Source: Lolium rigidum
Taxonomy: Eukaryota > Streptophyta > Magnoliopsida > Poales > Poaceae
Length of the DNA: 64,000 nucleotides
Assembly (NCBI RefSeq): GCF_022539505.1
Contig: NC_061514.1
Span: forward strand, 216,465,837-216,529,836
Direction: 5' to 3'
Shown: piece after piece, positions 40,528 through 53,258 of the stretch
Layout of the letters: the number at the start of each line of letters is the position of its first letter
Position numbering within the stretch: the first letter of the stretch is position 1
Translations under genes and position numbers: made by a program
The notes under the pieces: model-generated
Databases searched by the model: none
What the model was told of the DNA's origin: nothing
Seen by the model: only the letters and a program-made list of their open reading frames with translations

Positions 40528-43500
40528 ATGGCCCCTCCCAATCGCCACAACAACAACGCCATGATGCAACTACTGCAAACCCTGCTGGAAGACAGGGAGA
40601 CTGAAAGAGCTGAACGTCAAGCCAACATCGCAGCACTGCAAAACCTTGCTACCCAAGGCCATGGGAATAATGATCACCCTGGATCAAAACTCAAGAACTT
40701 CCAGAACACCAACCCTCCGGTGTTTAGCAAGACTGAGGAACCCCTAGACGCCGACGACTGGCTTCAGACCATGGAAAACAACTTGGAAGTAGCTGGACTG
40801 GAAGCCAACGAGATGGTCCTGTTTGCAACCCATTATCTCGCTGGACCAGCCCGAGCCTGGTGGACTAGCACCTGCGCCATGAAAGGAGGTCAATTCATGA
40901 CTTGGGCAGATTTCAAGCTCAGGTTTAGCAAGTACCATGTACCCCCAGGTCTTATCAAGAAGATGAGGGATGAGTTCCGTGAACTGAAGCAAGGTCGCAT
41001 GACGGTGGTAGAATACCGCGACAGGTTCCTTACCCTGTCAAGGTACGCCCCCGACGAGACCGACACCACCGAGAAGAGGCAGGAGAGATCCTGAACGGAC
41101 TGCATGATGAGATGCAGACTGTCCTCGTCAACATCCCCTTCGCCGACCTTGAAGCCCTTGTTGACTCAGCCATCCAGATGGAGGGCAAGGTGAACCAAGC
41201 CAATGAGAACCGCAAACGCCGCATGATGCACCAGAGTGGGCCTAGCAATGCCCCGAAGTATCGCCCCAGCTCAAGCGGAGGTTTCACTACGAGAAACAAC
41301 AACAAGCCCCCTATGCAGAACTCGCGCCCCGGTTATCAGAACCGGAGTGGAGGAAACTCCAGGCCAGGAGGCCACCACAACAACAGCAACTACAACAACA
41401 ACAACTTCAACCGCGCTCCGCCCAGAGCTCCCAACACCAACAAAAACAACACCAACACCGCCCCCAGAACTGGAAGCAACGCCATCCCCGTCGCCCCCAA
41501 GGACAAGTCCACCATCACCTGCTATGAGTGCGGAGTGGTGGGACACTACTCCAACGAGTGTCCCAAGAGGCTCGCCAAGCTCGCAGGCAACACCGCTGCA
41601 CCTGCTCAGCAGCAACGCCGCGTCTCCACCGGCAAGAAGTTTGCCCCCAACAACCCCAACAACCGCAATGGCCGTCTCTTCCACATGAACGCCGAAGAAG
41701 CCCAGGAAGCACCAGATGTTGTACTGGGTATGTTTCCTGTCATCTCAGTATCTGCCAGAGTGTTGTTTGATTCCGGAGCATCTCATTCTTTTGTCACGGA
41801 AGACTTTGCATCCACAAGTAAAATTCAACCTATCAGCTTGAAGCATGTTATGATAGTTCAAATTCCCGGATCAACCACCAAAGCCAGAAAATTTTGCAAA
41901 AATGTACCCATCAGAATACATGAAGTAGAGTTTTATGCCAATCTGATTATTCTGGGAACCAAAGGTTTGGAAGTAGTACTGGGTATGGATTGGATGGCCA
42001 AACACCATGGATTGATTGACTGTGCTAAGAAAGCCATCACTATGACTAGTAGCACCGGTATCATAGTAGAACATGTATCTGAAAGACTACCCAGAAAATT
42101 CACCTGCAACCAGAGTGTAGCCAAGCCCACCTTGGATCAGATCAGGGTCGTCTGTCGATACCCTGATGTGTTTCCTGATGGTCTACCCGGTATGCCCCCA
42201 GATCGGGATATATTTATCATTGAGTTAATCCCTGGAACATGACCTATAGCCCAAAGAGCCTATAGCATGAACCCAGCAGAACTAGTGGAACTGAAGAAGC
42301 AACTGGATGAATTACTAGCCAAAGGTCTGATTCGACCAAGTGCGTCGCCTTGGAGATCCCCAGTTTTGTTTGTGGATAAGAAGGACGGTGCCAGTCGTTT
42401 ATGTACGGATTATCGTAAGCTTAACGATGTCACCATCAAAAACAAATACCCCTGGCCAAAGATAGAAGACCTGTTTGACCAACTGACCGGTGCCATAGTA
42501 TTCTCGAAGATTGATCTTAGGACTGGATACCATCAACTGAAGATTCGTGCATCGGAAATTCCCAAAACTGCCTTTACCACCAGATATGGATTGCACGAGT
42601 ACAATGTCATGTCATTTGGACTGACCAATGCCCCCGCTTACTTCATGAACCTCATGAACAAGATCTTTATGAACTTTCTGGATAAGTTTGTCGTTGTGTT
42701 CATCGATGACATCCTAATCTACTCCAAGTCTCAAGAAGAACATGAACAACACCTGGAAGCTGTCCTAGATACCCTTCGGGAGCATCAGTTGTATGCTAAG
42801 TTTAGCAAGTGTGAGTTTTGGCTAAAGGAAGTAGGATTCCTGGGACATATCTTGTCTGCAGGAGGAAATTGCCGTAGATTCCGCCAAGATCAAGACTGTT
42901 GCAGAATGGAAAGCCCCAGCAACCCAGACCGAGGTCCGCGCTTTTCTTGGATTAGCCGGATATTACCGCAGATTTGTTGAAGGCTTTTCGAGCATCGCTC
43001 GACCAATGACCCAACTGCTGAAGAAGGACAAGAAGTTCGAATGGACTGACAAATGTGAAGAGAGCTTCCAACAACTCAAGAGTAGACTGACCTCAGCCCC
43101 AATACTGATCATGCCGGACATCACCAAACCATTTGACGTCTATTGTGACGCCTCCAAGATTGGTCTTGGATGCGTGTTGATGCAAGAGGGCAAGGTGATA
43201 TCTTATCTGTCTAGGCAACTGAAGCAACATGAGCAGAACTATCCAACCCATGACCTCGAGCTTGCAGCTGTAGTTTTAACACTGAAGGTATGGCGTCATT
43301 ACCTCATGGGTAATCGCTGCGAGATCTATTCGGATCACAAGAGCCTGAAGTATATCTTCACACAGAAGGAACTGAATATGAGGCAGAGAAGATGGTTAGA
43401 GTTGATCAAGGATTATGATATGGAAATTCACTACCACCCCGGCAAGGCCAATGTGGTAGCAGATGCGCTGAGTAGACTACCGTGTCAGTTGAACTCCATG

Positions 43501-45044
43501 ATAGCAGAAGACCAACCTAGCCTCTACCAAGAGTTTGAGCAGTTTAGAATGGAACTTGTTAGTGAAGGATTCCTAGCCAGCATAGAACTTCAACCCACCT
43601 TGATCAGCCAGATTAAGGAAGCCCAGATAGGAAACGCCAGCATCGACGGAATCAAGAAACAGATAGCTGCAGGGAAAGCACCAGGATTCACCGTAGATGA
43701 AGCCGGAGTTCTTTGGTACAAAGGACGCCTCTGCGTACCATTGGACTCAGACTTGAAGCAAGTCATCCTGCAAGAAGCCCATGACACCCTTTACTCAATT
43801 CACCCCGGAGGTACAAAGATGTATCAAGACCTGAAGGAGCAATTCTGGTAGCATGGAATGAAGAGAGAGATCGGAAGCTACATCGCCAAGTGTGATATCT
43901 GTCAGAGAGTCAAGGCGGAACATCAGCGACCTGCAGGACTACTACAGCCACTGCAGATTCCAGAATGGAAGTGGGACTCCGTAGGAATGGACTTTATCAC
44001 AGGTTTGCCCAAATCCAGGGAAGGCAATGATTCAATATGGGTAGTTGTCGATAGATTGACCAAGGTAGCTCATTTCATCGCCGTCAAGACCACATACCAA
44101 GGCCCGAAGTTAGCTGAACTATACATCTCCAGAATTGTCGCCCTGCACGGAACCCCGAAGTCGATAGTGTCAGATAGAGGATCGCAATTCACCTCAAGAT
44201 TCTGGCAGAAAGTGCATGAACGACTAGGAACCCGTCTGAATTTCAGCACCGCCTATCACCCTCAGACCGATGGGCAGACGGAAAGAGTCAACCAGATACT
44301 GGAGGACATGTTGAGAGCATGTGTACTGGAGTACGGATCCAAGTGGGAAGACTGCTTGCCTTACGCAGAATTCTCTTACAACAACAGCTATCAAGCCAGC
44401 TTACAGATGGCCCCCTTTGAAGCCTTGTACGGAAGGAAATTCCATACCCCCCTGAACTGGTCGGAAGTCGGAGAAATCCAAGTCTTTGGACCAGATGTTC
44501 TTCGAGAAGCTGAAGAGAAGGTGCACAAGATCCACGAATACCTCAAGACGGCGCAATCAAGGCAGAAGAGCTACGCCGACAAGAGACGCCGAGAAATGAC
44601 CTTCGAGATCGGAGATTTTGTCTATCTCAAGGTATCCCCCCTGAAAGGAATGCAGAGATTTCAGCTGAAAGGAAAGCTTGCACCCCGATATGTCGGACCC
44701 TTCAAAGTTCTGAGTCGCCGAGGCGAAGTATCCTATCAATTGGAGCTACCTGAAGAAATGTCGGCTGTGCACGACGTGTTTCACATCTCACTCCTCCGGA
44801 AGTGCCTTGAAGTCCCCGAGAAGACCGAAGTGTTCAAGAACATCGATCACCGATCGGTGGACATCAACCAAGACTTACGTATCGCGAAGTGCCGATTCGC
44901 ATCCTGGAGGAAGCTTACAGAACCACCGGCACCCGAAGCATCAAGTTTCTGAAGATACAGTGGAGCAACCATACCGAGGACGAAGCCACTTGGGAGCGGG
45001 AGGAAGACATGAAGAAAGAATACCCAGATCTCTTTAGTACCTAA
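40528..45044 (+). pseudogene. Gag-pol of element T (gag, protease, RT, RNase H, integrase, chromodomain), five breaks
   Basis: Starts at ATG 40528 (CAGATGG). Gag carries WW and WADFKLRFSKYHVP motifs and a CX2CX4HX4C zinc knuckle (41520-41561). The protease site is DSGA (41769-41780). RT has FIDD (42699-42710). RNase H follows (43130-43480; [20 protein letters not shown]). The integrase has an HHCC finger (43800-43915) and a D,D,E core (about 43988, 44170, 44280). The C-terminus ends at TAA 45042-45044 with a short chromodomain-like segment (FLKIQWSNHT, ATWEREED). Breaks: a base lost near 41091, TGA at 42240-42242, one extra A near 42866, TAG at 43849-43851, a base lost near 44876. All else is well preserved, so decay is recent. 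Confidence 0.9.
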
Positions 45045-45078
45045 ATTTTCTTTAAGATCTCGAGACGGGATCTTTTGT

Positions 45079-45092
45079 AAGGGGCAAGGGTT
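45079..45092 (+). other. Polypurine tract of element T
   Basis: AAGGGGCAAGGGTT directly before the 3' LTR start TGTAACATC at 45093; this is the expected primer site for plus-strand DNA synthesis. Confidence 0.75.
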
Positions 45093-48000
45093 TGTAACAT
45101 CCCAAATTTCAATAAAAGAGAGAAGAAGAATTCCAGAGCTCCAAAATTCAGAACCAACAAAAACTTTTCCTGCATATAGTACCATGCATAGGACTTGTGC
45201 ATTTGAGTGATATGCCATGATGATTGTTATTATGTTTTTGTGCTAAACTCTAAAACCCTAAAGTGATCAAGAAAAGATCACAAACCAAATAAAATAAAAG
45301 AGAAAGAAATCAAATAAGAAAACCCTAAAACCCTCACATATGGTTTATGCCATTTTTTGCAAATCTTTACCCTAGACCATTTTGGTCTTCACCATTAGTT
45401 GTATTATGTTACTAAACACTTAGTACAACTTTTGTAATCAAAGAAACACAAAACAAATCAAATCCAATTTCAAAATGGGATCACATATGATAATGGTCAA
45501 AACTGCCATTTACATTCTGGTCACCACTTTGAGCCTTTGCAATTCAAGTTTTTCAAACTAAACAAGTCCCATTCTTTGCACCACATCCTAGTACACAACA
45601 AGGTGAACAACTTCTGTAAAGAGCACCACATCAAAATCTTCTTGGATCAAAAGTTAGGAGCAAGCCAAGTGGAGACTTTGAAACTTGGGCAAGATCACCT
45701 CTTTCAAAATTTGATCAAACCAGGCCATTTCTTGATCATCACTTGACCCAGCCATGACCCCTGGACCCCACCCTACCTAGCCCATGCATGGAGACACCAT
45801 GGACACGGCCAAACATGGCGTGGCCATGGCCATGCCGGCCACATTCCACCTCGACGACCACCTCTCTCTCCCTAGCTCTCCAGCCCGCGCCACCTTGCCA
45901 AATAGGTTGCCATTGATCTCCTGAGATCGCCCGTACCAGCCGTTGAACGAGAGGACGCCGACACGCCCCGGACGATGCGCGCCCACGACGCTCCAGGTAC
46001 GCCACCAACGGCATGGCGACGTCACCAGCGCACGGACACGCGCGACACGGGCACGCGTCGCTCGCCGTACCTCGCCGTACCCCGACCACCTCCGCTCGCC
46101 CTGGTACCCGTCGCACCACGCAGAGCTCGCCGGACACCCTGGCGTCACCACCTAGCGCCTACCGTCACCGGAGAGGACGCACCCTCCCGCCATGGCCGCG
46201 GCAGTACGCGCAAGCGCCCGACCGAAGTACACCCTACCTTGATGCGCCGTTGACGCTCACAGGACCGCCGTGACGTGGTGAACACCACCGCACCCTCACC
46301 TAGCCTCCTAGCTCGCCGGAGTCGCCGCGCGCTTGTCGACCCTCACCCTGCCCCGCAGCACCTTCTCCCTCCTATAAATAGAGGACTCCCCCGAGCAATC
46401 CCAGCACACCACCATGACCACCATCCTCCACTCGCTTCTCCTCGCACCGTTAGCCACCTCAATCGACGCCGGAGCAGCTCCAATTGGACGATCGGAGCCG
46501 CGGAAGCCCCGGCGAAATCGCCGTCGATCTAGGCCACCTCGAGCTCCGCCGCCGCTACGAGCTGCCTCGCCGTCATCTACAACTTCATCACGCATACCGC
46601 CAACCCTAGCTGGAGCCACCGTAAGCTCACCGACCCCCTACCCCCGCCGTGTCTGCGGCACGATCTCGCCGGAGAGGACGATGGCCCTGCGCCGTCCGAT
46701 CCCACTCTAATCCGACGCTCCCCTTTGATCCATACCGATTCGGCTTTTAAGAGTCACTGACGAGTGGCCCCCACTCTGTCAGGCGGCCCACTCGCACGAG
46801 CTGCGTTGCTGGGCCGTTTTTCTCTTTTTCAAATGGATTCGGCCCAGTTTCGTTTCCCGCCGGCCCTTTAATTCAAAAATAGTTTAAATCAATTCAATTC
46901 AAATTCAATACTGGCCCTGACTTTGATCAATAGAATCTGTTTGGCTTGGCCAAATTTAGCAAACTTGATGTTGTTGGAAAGCTATGGAAAAGTTCTACAG
47001 CATGAACTGGTCTCACCTTGAGATCTGTGGTAGAAATAATGTGACAAAAAGAACAAGCCATGGACTTTTGCACATTCAATTAAATCTTAAAAATCAACCA
47101 AAATAGATATTCAGTTAATTCCAACTCCAATAGCCCACATTTGACTTACACCAATTGTTTCTGCAAGAAAATGGTGTGGTCACTTTGCATGATCATGCCC
47201 TAGTTTAATTAATGGACAATATGGCTAGTTTCTTTAAGTGATATTGTGCAAAACTAATATGCAAATCATATGAAGTATTTTACTTCATTTAAATCTTGTC
47301 CCAAGAGAATTCATGTGATGTTTGAACCCTTGGTCAAACACTCTTTTATGAAATACTTGGAGATTTAAATCATTTGTAGAATTATTAAATAGTATGAGGT
47401 GGTCTACCTCATTTAAATCATTTTCTCAAATGATGATGATGAATGGTTGACTTAGGTCAACATGCATTCATGTATGATTATGTGAGAAATTAAATCTTAA
47501 GAAGAGTCAATGAGAGGAAATTATTTTCCTCAAAAACTAAATGGAAACGTTTATATACCTATATAATGAGAGGAAATTAGTTTTCTTCAATAAAGAAAAC
47601 CAATGCACCTAATTTTATTATGTCTGTGCATAGCATAGTTGTGTGAAGTGATGATGTGCTTAGTATAGTTCTTGAGCTTGTTGAGTGATTATACCTCGTA
47701 TTCAAATTTAGACGCTAGCGCCGGAGAATACCAGGAAGAAGGAGGTTGCTATCAAGAGGAGGAAGAGGAGAACTTTGAGAACTACCAAGGCAAGCTAATA
47801 CTCTTGCAAAGTGCAAAGCTCCTTTGGGGCAAGGCACCATGATTCTTACCTTTCTTACCATAAGCCTATCCCAAGTTTTTACCCTACAAGTTTTTACTTG
47901 TTTATTCAAGAGTTACTTTGAATAGTTTATTTTGGTCTAAGTGAAGGAGATTACTAGAGTAGCAAAGTTAGTCTCAAGCTAGCCAAGCAAGATAGCACCC

Positions 48001-49201
48001 CTCATGATTAGTACTAGTGCTAAATACTAAAACTTGACTACTCTAGATGGGAACATGTGACTTGATTTTTGAATTTGAAACCTTGGAATGATGAATCATT
48101 CCATTGAATGATTTTTGAAGATGTTTTTGGACAAAGAGAAGATGGTGATTTTTGATATAAAACTAATATTGGTTTGAATGCGATACCTTTCCAATTTTGA
48201 GTACCCCCACAATACCTGATTATGGGTAGGGCTTAACTGGAAGTTTATGCATCTTAGTATGGGTTCCCTCTGAACACACATCATAGGGGTTATGCCGAGG
48301 CCGCGTCCGTTGTTGATGAATGATGTGAATTGAGGTGAATTGTACGACCAAGCCCTGTGCAGTTCCCAGGTTGACAATTGGTTTTCACTGGGAGGCCAAG
48401 CTCATGGGGAGAGGTGCTCATACTAGGGTTTGTAAGTGAAAGGTTATGGTTGATGATCCGCGTACTGTGTTACGATGATTCGGGGTTATCCCGACGGATG
48501 AAATCAAATGTTGTGGCACAAGTGTACAACCTCTGCAGAGTGTAAATCTATTAGAATAACCGTGTCCCCGGTTACGGACGGTTGGAAATGCCATACGCTT
48601 TCTCGTGTCGGATTTTAGAAAATGTTGGTGAAATGATTAGGTGACTTGGTGACTTGTTTGGATTACATCAAATGTTGTGGGAATGACACTAATGTTCCCA
48701 GATGAGTTAGTTAGCATTGGAATAAGTCTTTGTTAAATACTTGTGAACTAAAACTTGCTTTATGCAAATTAAACTAGAGCTTAGCACCCCTTCACTAGAA
48801 TTAGTAGCACTTACATTCGTACTAGTTTTGCGAGTACTTAAAGTACTCACGGCTTTGTCCCTGGCTATTCAAATGGCCAGAGTATGAAGATGAACATAAT
48901 TACCAAGGAGATGACCAGCAGGACGCCTACGACAACTAGCAGTCTTCCGACGTCAAGCGTTGGCCTGTGGACTAGAGAGTCCCTTTATCTTTACGCTTCC
49001 GCTATGAACTTGTGTTTGTTCGTTGATCAGTAGATCAACTATTTGTGGAATATGGATCATGTGATCCAAGTTGAAAGACAATATGGTTTGTAATAAATGA
49101 TGACTGTGATACTTAACTATTATGCCTCGCAACAACAATATTCCTGGGATTGCGATGAATGACATAATAGGCATCTGGACTTAAAAATCCGGGTGTTGAC
49201 A
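45093..49201 (+). mobile_element. 3' LTR of element T (4109 bp)
   Basis: Uninterrupted copy that serves as reference for the split 5' LTR. It ends GTTGACA at 49201, followed by the duplication ACGTT. It includes 46594-46862, which is absent from the 5' LTR because of the deletion at the G junction. Confidence 0.92.
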
Positions 49202-49206
49202 ACGTT

Positions 49207-49408
49207 GTTGCTGACGCCGGTAGTGTGCTCTGCCACTAGTCAGTCATCAACACATTCAGAAGTCACGCCTTTCTCCTACTGGTCGATTAAACCTTGGTTT
49301 CGTACTGATGGAAAACTTGCTGCTGTTCTCATCACACCTTCCTCTTGGGGTTTCCCAACCGCTTCCACAACAACTGCCAACAAGATTGTCTGGCGCCATC
49401 ACCGGAGC
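49207..49408 (+). mobile_element. Element F: LTR right part and primer-binding site
   Basis: Continuation of the LTR begun at 19185; it ends GCCAACA at about 49382, giving a reconstructed length near 1584 bp. A degenerate tRNA-Asp type PBS (TGGCGCCATCACCGGAGC) follows at 49391-49408. Thus one LTR has interior-type sequence on both sides. Confidence 0.6.
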
Positions 49409-50477
49409 ACCATCAGCAACCAGCAAAGATTGCAATGCAATATTGAAAGTATGCTCAACGATGGCATTGCGCTGGTCCTAGGCTAGACCGTACTAGAGAC
49501 GCGAGCCTAGAACACTAACAAAGTCACGGCGCGGCACACAAGCAACGAGAAGTGATCAGGTGGTGATGATGTGCCGAACTGAGATGTGAAATATCACTAT
49601 GATGGCGAGTGTCTCAAACTGATTCCCGAGGTGTAAAAACAGTATAGTCTCAGAAAAAAATTGTTGAAATTTCTGAAAAGTACTCCAGAAAGCGCGCAGG
49701 CGCCAAAACAAATGTCGCTATAACGGCCAGTGGTGAAAAGTGATCCCAAGGCCAAAAAACAGTGTAGCCAAAAAAAAATCGCAGGCGTTTCCAGACTTTT
49801 TTTTGCTCTCCTTCACAATTCTTTACCGGCGGCCGAAACTTATCTCGCGGAATTTTTTTCTACAGCACAGGCGAAATTAGAAGGGAAAGTTAATAAGGAA
49901 AAACAAGAAAACCTAATTCTACTCGGACTCTGTCGCGGCAGAGAAATAGCAACAATCCGTGTCGCGGTAGGAAACAGGGTATATGGCAGATGCGGAAGTA
50001 TATGGTAGGTGTATATGGCTGTGGCGGATGTATATGGCAGGTATATATGGCAGTGGCGGAAGTTGATGGCGGGTGTATCGAGCAGTGGCGGAAGTATATG
50101 GTAGGTGTATATGGCGATGGCCGAAGTATATGGTAGGTGTATATGGCGGTGGCGGAAGTATATGGCAAGTATATATATGGTACTGGCGGTGGAGATCTGC
50201 GAGCGATGCGAGTATGCGGCGGCGGCGTAACTACTATGCCCAGAACTCAAAACTCTAAAGGAACTAGACGCTAAGACCAACAACTTGACACAAAGATGCA
50301 GACAGAAATTCAACTATGCAAAACTGAAAGACAATGCAAAGGCTCGGTGTGGTTTATGGGACGATATGATCTAAAACCCTAACTGTATTTTTGGCTTTTT
50401 CGTGGTTTATGGGTAAAAAAAAATCTACACTAGGAAAACTGTAAATATCATCGAGCAACCTGAAATCTGATACCACT
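49409..50477 (-). mobile_element. Interior start of element J with minisatellite; remnant of F interior at left
   Basis: The first ~85 bases belong to the F interior. The rest is the leader of minus-strand element J; its PBS is TGGTATCAGATTTC (50475 downwards). A minisatellite of about 30-36 bp units occupies 49978-50200. No credible gene; the open frames on the minus strand here are produced by the repeat. Confidence 0.5.
49978..50200. repeat. Minisatellite, units of ~30-36 bp
   Basis: About six to seven imperfect units of GGCGGAAGTATATGG and TAGGTGTATATGGC type text in the leader of element J. Confidence 0.8.
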
Positions 50478-51406
50478 TGACAGGGAAAAGGTGTCTGATC
50501 TTACGATGAGATGATGAAAACATCGATTTGTTGGTGGAGTCCGTGCTTGACGACCTGACTACATGTGCAAAGCTCGTGCGCCAATGCAATCACTAGGACA
50601 ATCTCCGGGAGTTACTGATCTTGCGGATGCACGGTCAGCCTGACCAAAAGGTCTTAATTCCTACCTGAAATCAAGAAGAAGTAAGAACTAATAATGCAAT
50701 CAGAATTATTGCGGATATAGATGCAAGCTTTATTGAAAAGGTGGGATTCCGAATAGTCGGTCTTGTTCTGGGCGTTGGCCTCAAAAGAAGTACACGAAGA
50801 GTTGCAGCAATGGCTAACTTTTAATCTAATCAAAATCCAAGTCTAAACGTGACGGCTATGGGGGTATTTAACGGAGGAAAAGGTGGGGTTTCGGCCAGTC
50901 ATACATATGGTGGCCGAACCAAACCCTAGAAGGCCTTCCCCCTTCAATACGGACTCTAAAAAGTGGCTTACTTAATCCCTGCGAAAATGACATGGGCCTG
51001 GCCCAAAACTAAAGGTGACGTAGCGCCATATTATGCTATGGACGAAATAATGAAGTGTAATCTTGTGTATTTCGTCCAAGTCTTCAATCATCATTATGGT
51101 GGCTTTAAAGTTCTGAAATCTCCACTTGTGGCGTCCTCTTCAATCCTCACATGTTTGGTGACATCTCCTCCATGTGTGATCATGCTCCAATGCTTGTCCT
51201 TCTCATCCATGCTGGGTCCATCATTCCTAAGAGTAACAAACATATCTAATTTAGGCAACATCATATTCTCATGTATGTGAGGAATAGTTCCAAGAAACGA
51301 AAGTACCTGATAGTTAAGTTGTTTGGCACGAGCTCGAGTGATTGGTCCTTGTATTTGTGTGGATGTAGATACAACGGTTGTATCAACATATGGGATGTAC
51401 TCATCA
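50478..51406 (-). mobile_element. 5' LTR of element J
   Basis: Minus strand: starts TGATGAGTACATCCC at 51406 and ends CCCTGTCA at 50478 (929 bp), then two bases and the PBS. Near its start it encodes the polyprotein tail GPITRARAKQLNYQVLSFLG. It is inserted in LTR H of composite copy 2. Confidence 0.7.
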
Positions 51407-53258
51407 ACACTCAAACCCAATACAAACCAAATTCACTCCCTTGGTAGGTTAGACCTAGCCAATAGAATCAAACCTTCGAGAGACCCATGGGTAGAGAACC
51501 AAGGAGTGAGAGATTAGTGAAGGAATCCACTCTAGAACTTGTATGAGAGAGTGCCTGCACTAGAGTCATATATGAAGAGAGAAAGATCCTCAAGAGTACT
51601 TTGATACAAAGAACTAGGGTTATAGGGAGACAAAGCTCAAGTCTAATCTCAAAATCTTGTCTAATCCGAGATCTGGCCATACCAAGAGTATATATATTAA
51701 CCAGGGGCATAAGGGTAAAGGTATATGGCAAATGGTTGGGGATAACTTAGATTCGACGATTTCTGGCGGTAAAACCGGCGGTGCCGTCCCGTGCGCCGGA
51801 ATGGCTTGGGCGTTCCGGCGCTAGCGCCTGCTCGGGTTCCGGCTTACCAGAAGGGGCTACCGTAAACCGTTCCGGCTATTTCGGTTTGGTTCTGGCGCGC
51901 CGGTTTGGTTCAGGTATGGGGGTCGGCGCTGCCGGTCCTGGCGCCGGTTTGCTCCAGCTTCCCTTTTCGTGGTTCTTCTCCTCCCTTGATGGCTTGGCTT
52001 CCTTGTGGGTCCTCCTCGGCGATGTACCTGATGACACATAAAGCATTTTCATGAAGTAGCAAGCCATTCAAAGGGAGGTTAGGATCAAGCATGGTGAGGA
52101 GCGAGTTCACCTCTTGTTGAAGTGCTTTGGTGCATGCTCGCGTCATAGGTCGACCCACTTGGTTTTGGTGTAGTGTCGTCCTTAGGAGGGGCTACATCAG
52201 AAGCCGATGTACATGGTGCTAGACGTGAAGACATTCCATGGACGCGCGAGGGAGGAGAGGGAGGCAGGCGCGAAGGAGGAAGATGTCTACGCCGGCACCC
52301 AGCCCGGCCACGCCGGCCGACACGCCGGATGGCCCGGCGCCAGGCCCGGCGCCGCCGGCTGCTATGCCGGATGGCCCGGCATATGCCGGCCCCCATGTTG
52401 GTGCACACCGGACCCATTCTAGGGTGCCTAGGCCGTTGGCCCGGTGGTAGCCTGGCGCTTCGCCCGGTCGCTGCCGGCCCTCCCGGTGCCAGACTCGGTC
52501 CGCCGGACCGTACGCCGGCCGTGTCCGAATCAGTCTCAACCGAATCCCAATTTGGGTCAGTTTGTATCAGTTATTTTCGACCTCTGGCCGTCCTGAACCC
52601 CTATATAAGTGCCCAGGATGCCCCCAAATTAGGGATAGACCACGTTTAAGATAAACCATAGTTCATAGTTGTTTGCTAATCAAAACTATTGATACCGACA
52701 CTCTCCAATTCGTTTCGATCTGGAGTTTTATGCTACTGAAAGTTTGTGTGATCTGCTGTTCCATTGGGGATTAGAAGATTGCAATTTACCGCTTCTGGTC
52801 GGCGGCTACGTGCGCAAGTGTGTGGAGTTGCGAATATCTTGCAGGGTTGGGAGATGTTGCATTGGTGACAGAGATCGATCGAGAGACTCCTCACCATTTA
52901 TCGTCCACTTCATCATCGTGTATCTCCGCTGTGTTCATCGCGTGTTCATCACCATCCACCTCGCTTACTGAGAAAATCGGGCTACCCCTTATGATACGGG
53001 CATGGAGTCCTATGTGGAGCCCAGATTCAGGACTCCACCAGCTTATTTATCCTAGTTTATGTAATGGTCATATGTGGACCAATTAGGGTTTTTAATAAAT
53101 TGAGTCAGTTTGGTTTGGGCCTGTCCAAACCAAGGTAGAGAGGCCCACTAGGGCTGGCCGGCCACCCCACCCCTCATATAAGTGGAGGTGCGGCTAGGGT
53201 TTAGGACAGTTCAAGTTTAGTCTCAAGATTAGGGTTTTCCCCATTGCGTGTGTTCACG
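51407..53258. repeat. Composite LTR block, copy 2
   Basis: LTR H (minus, start TGATGTAG at 52199 and extending to 51407), LTR A-prime (plus, 52200-52991) and the first part of LTR B (from 52992). The shared part with copy 1 is 51496-53258. Here LTR B continues into the complete element B, so this is likely the original arrangement. Confidence 0.85.

Larger units (their letters stand above)
20593..49201 (+). mobile_element. Element T: full-length Ty3/gypsy chromovirus-like retrotransposon with nested insertions
   Basis: LTRs start TGTAACATCCCAAATTT and end GGGTGTTGACA. The 5' LTR is 20593-22092 plus 36907-39255 (split by element G); the 3' LTR is 45093-49201 (4109 bp). The PBS TGGTATCCGATCC (39259-39271) resembles the initiator tRNA-Met site; the polypurine tract is AAGGGGCAAGGG (45079-45090). 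Perfect duplications ACGTT flank it (20588-20592 and 49202-49206). TATA boxes CCTATAAATAGAGG are at 21871-21884 and 46371-46384. Coding order is ORF1, gag, protease, RT, RNase H, integrase, chromodomain, typical of the Tekay group of chromoviruses (lineage inferred). Without the nested 14.8 kb it is about 13.8 kb. Confidence 0.92.

Noticed and set aside
49840..50313. A 157-codon minus-strand open frame rich in Tyr, His and Thr
   Set aside because: It is produced by translating the minisatellite 49978-50200; repeat units give the same short peptides in several frames.
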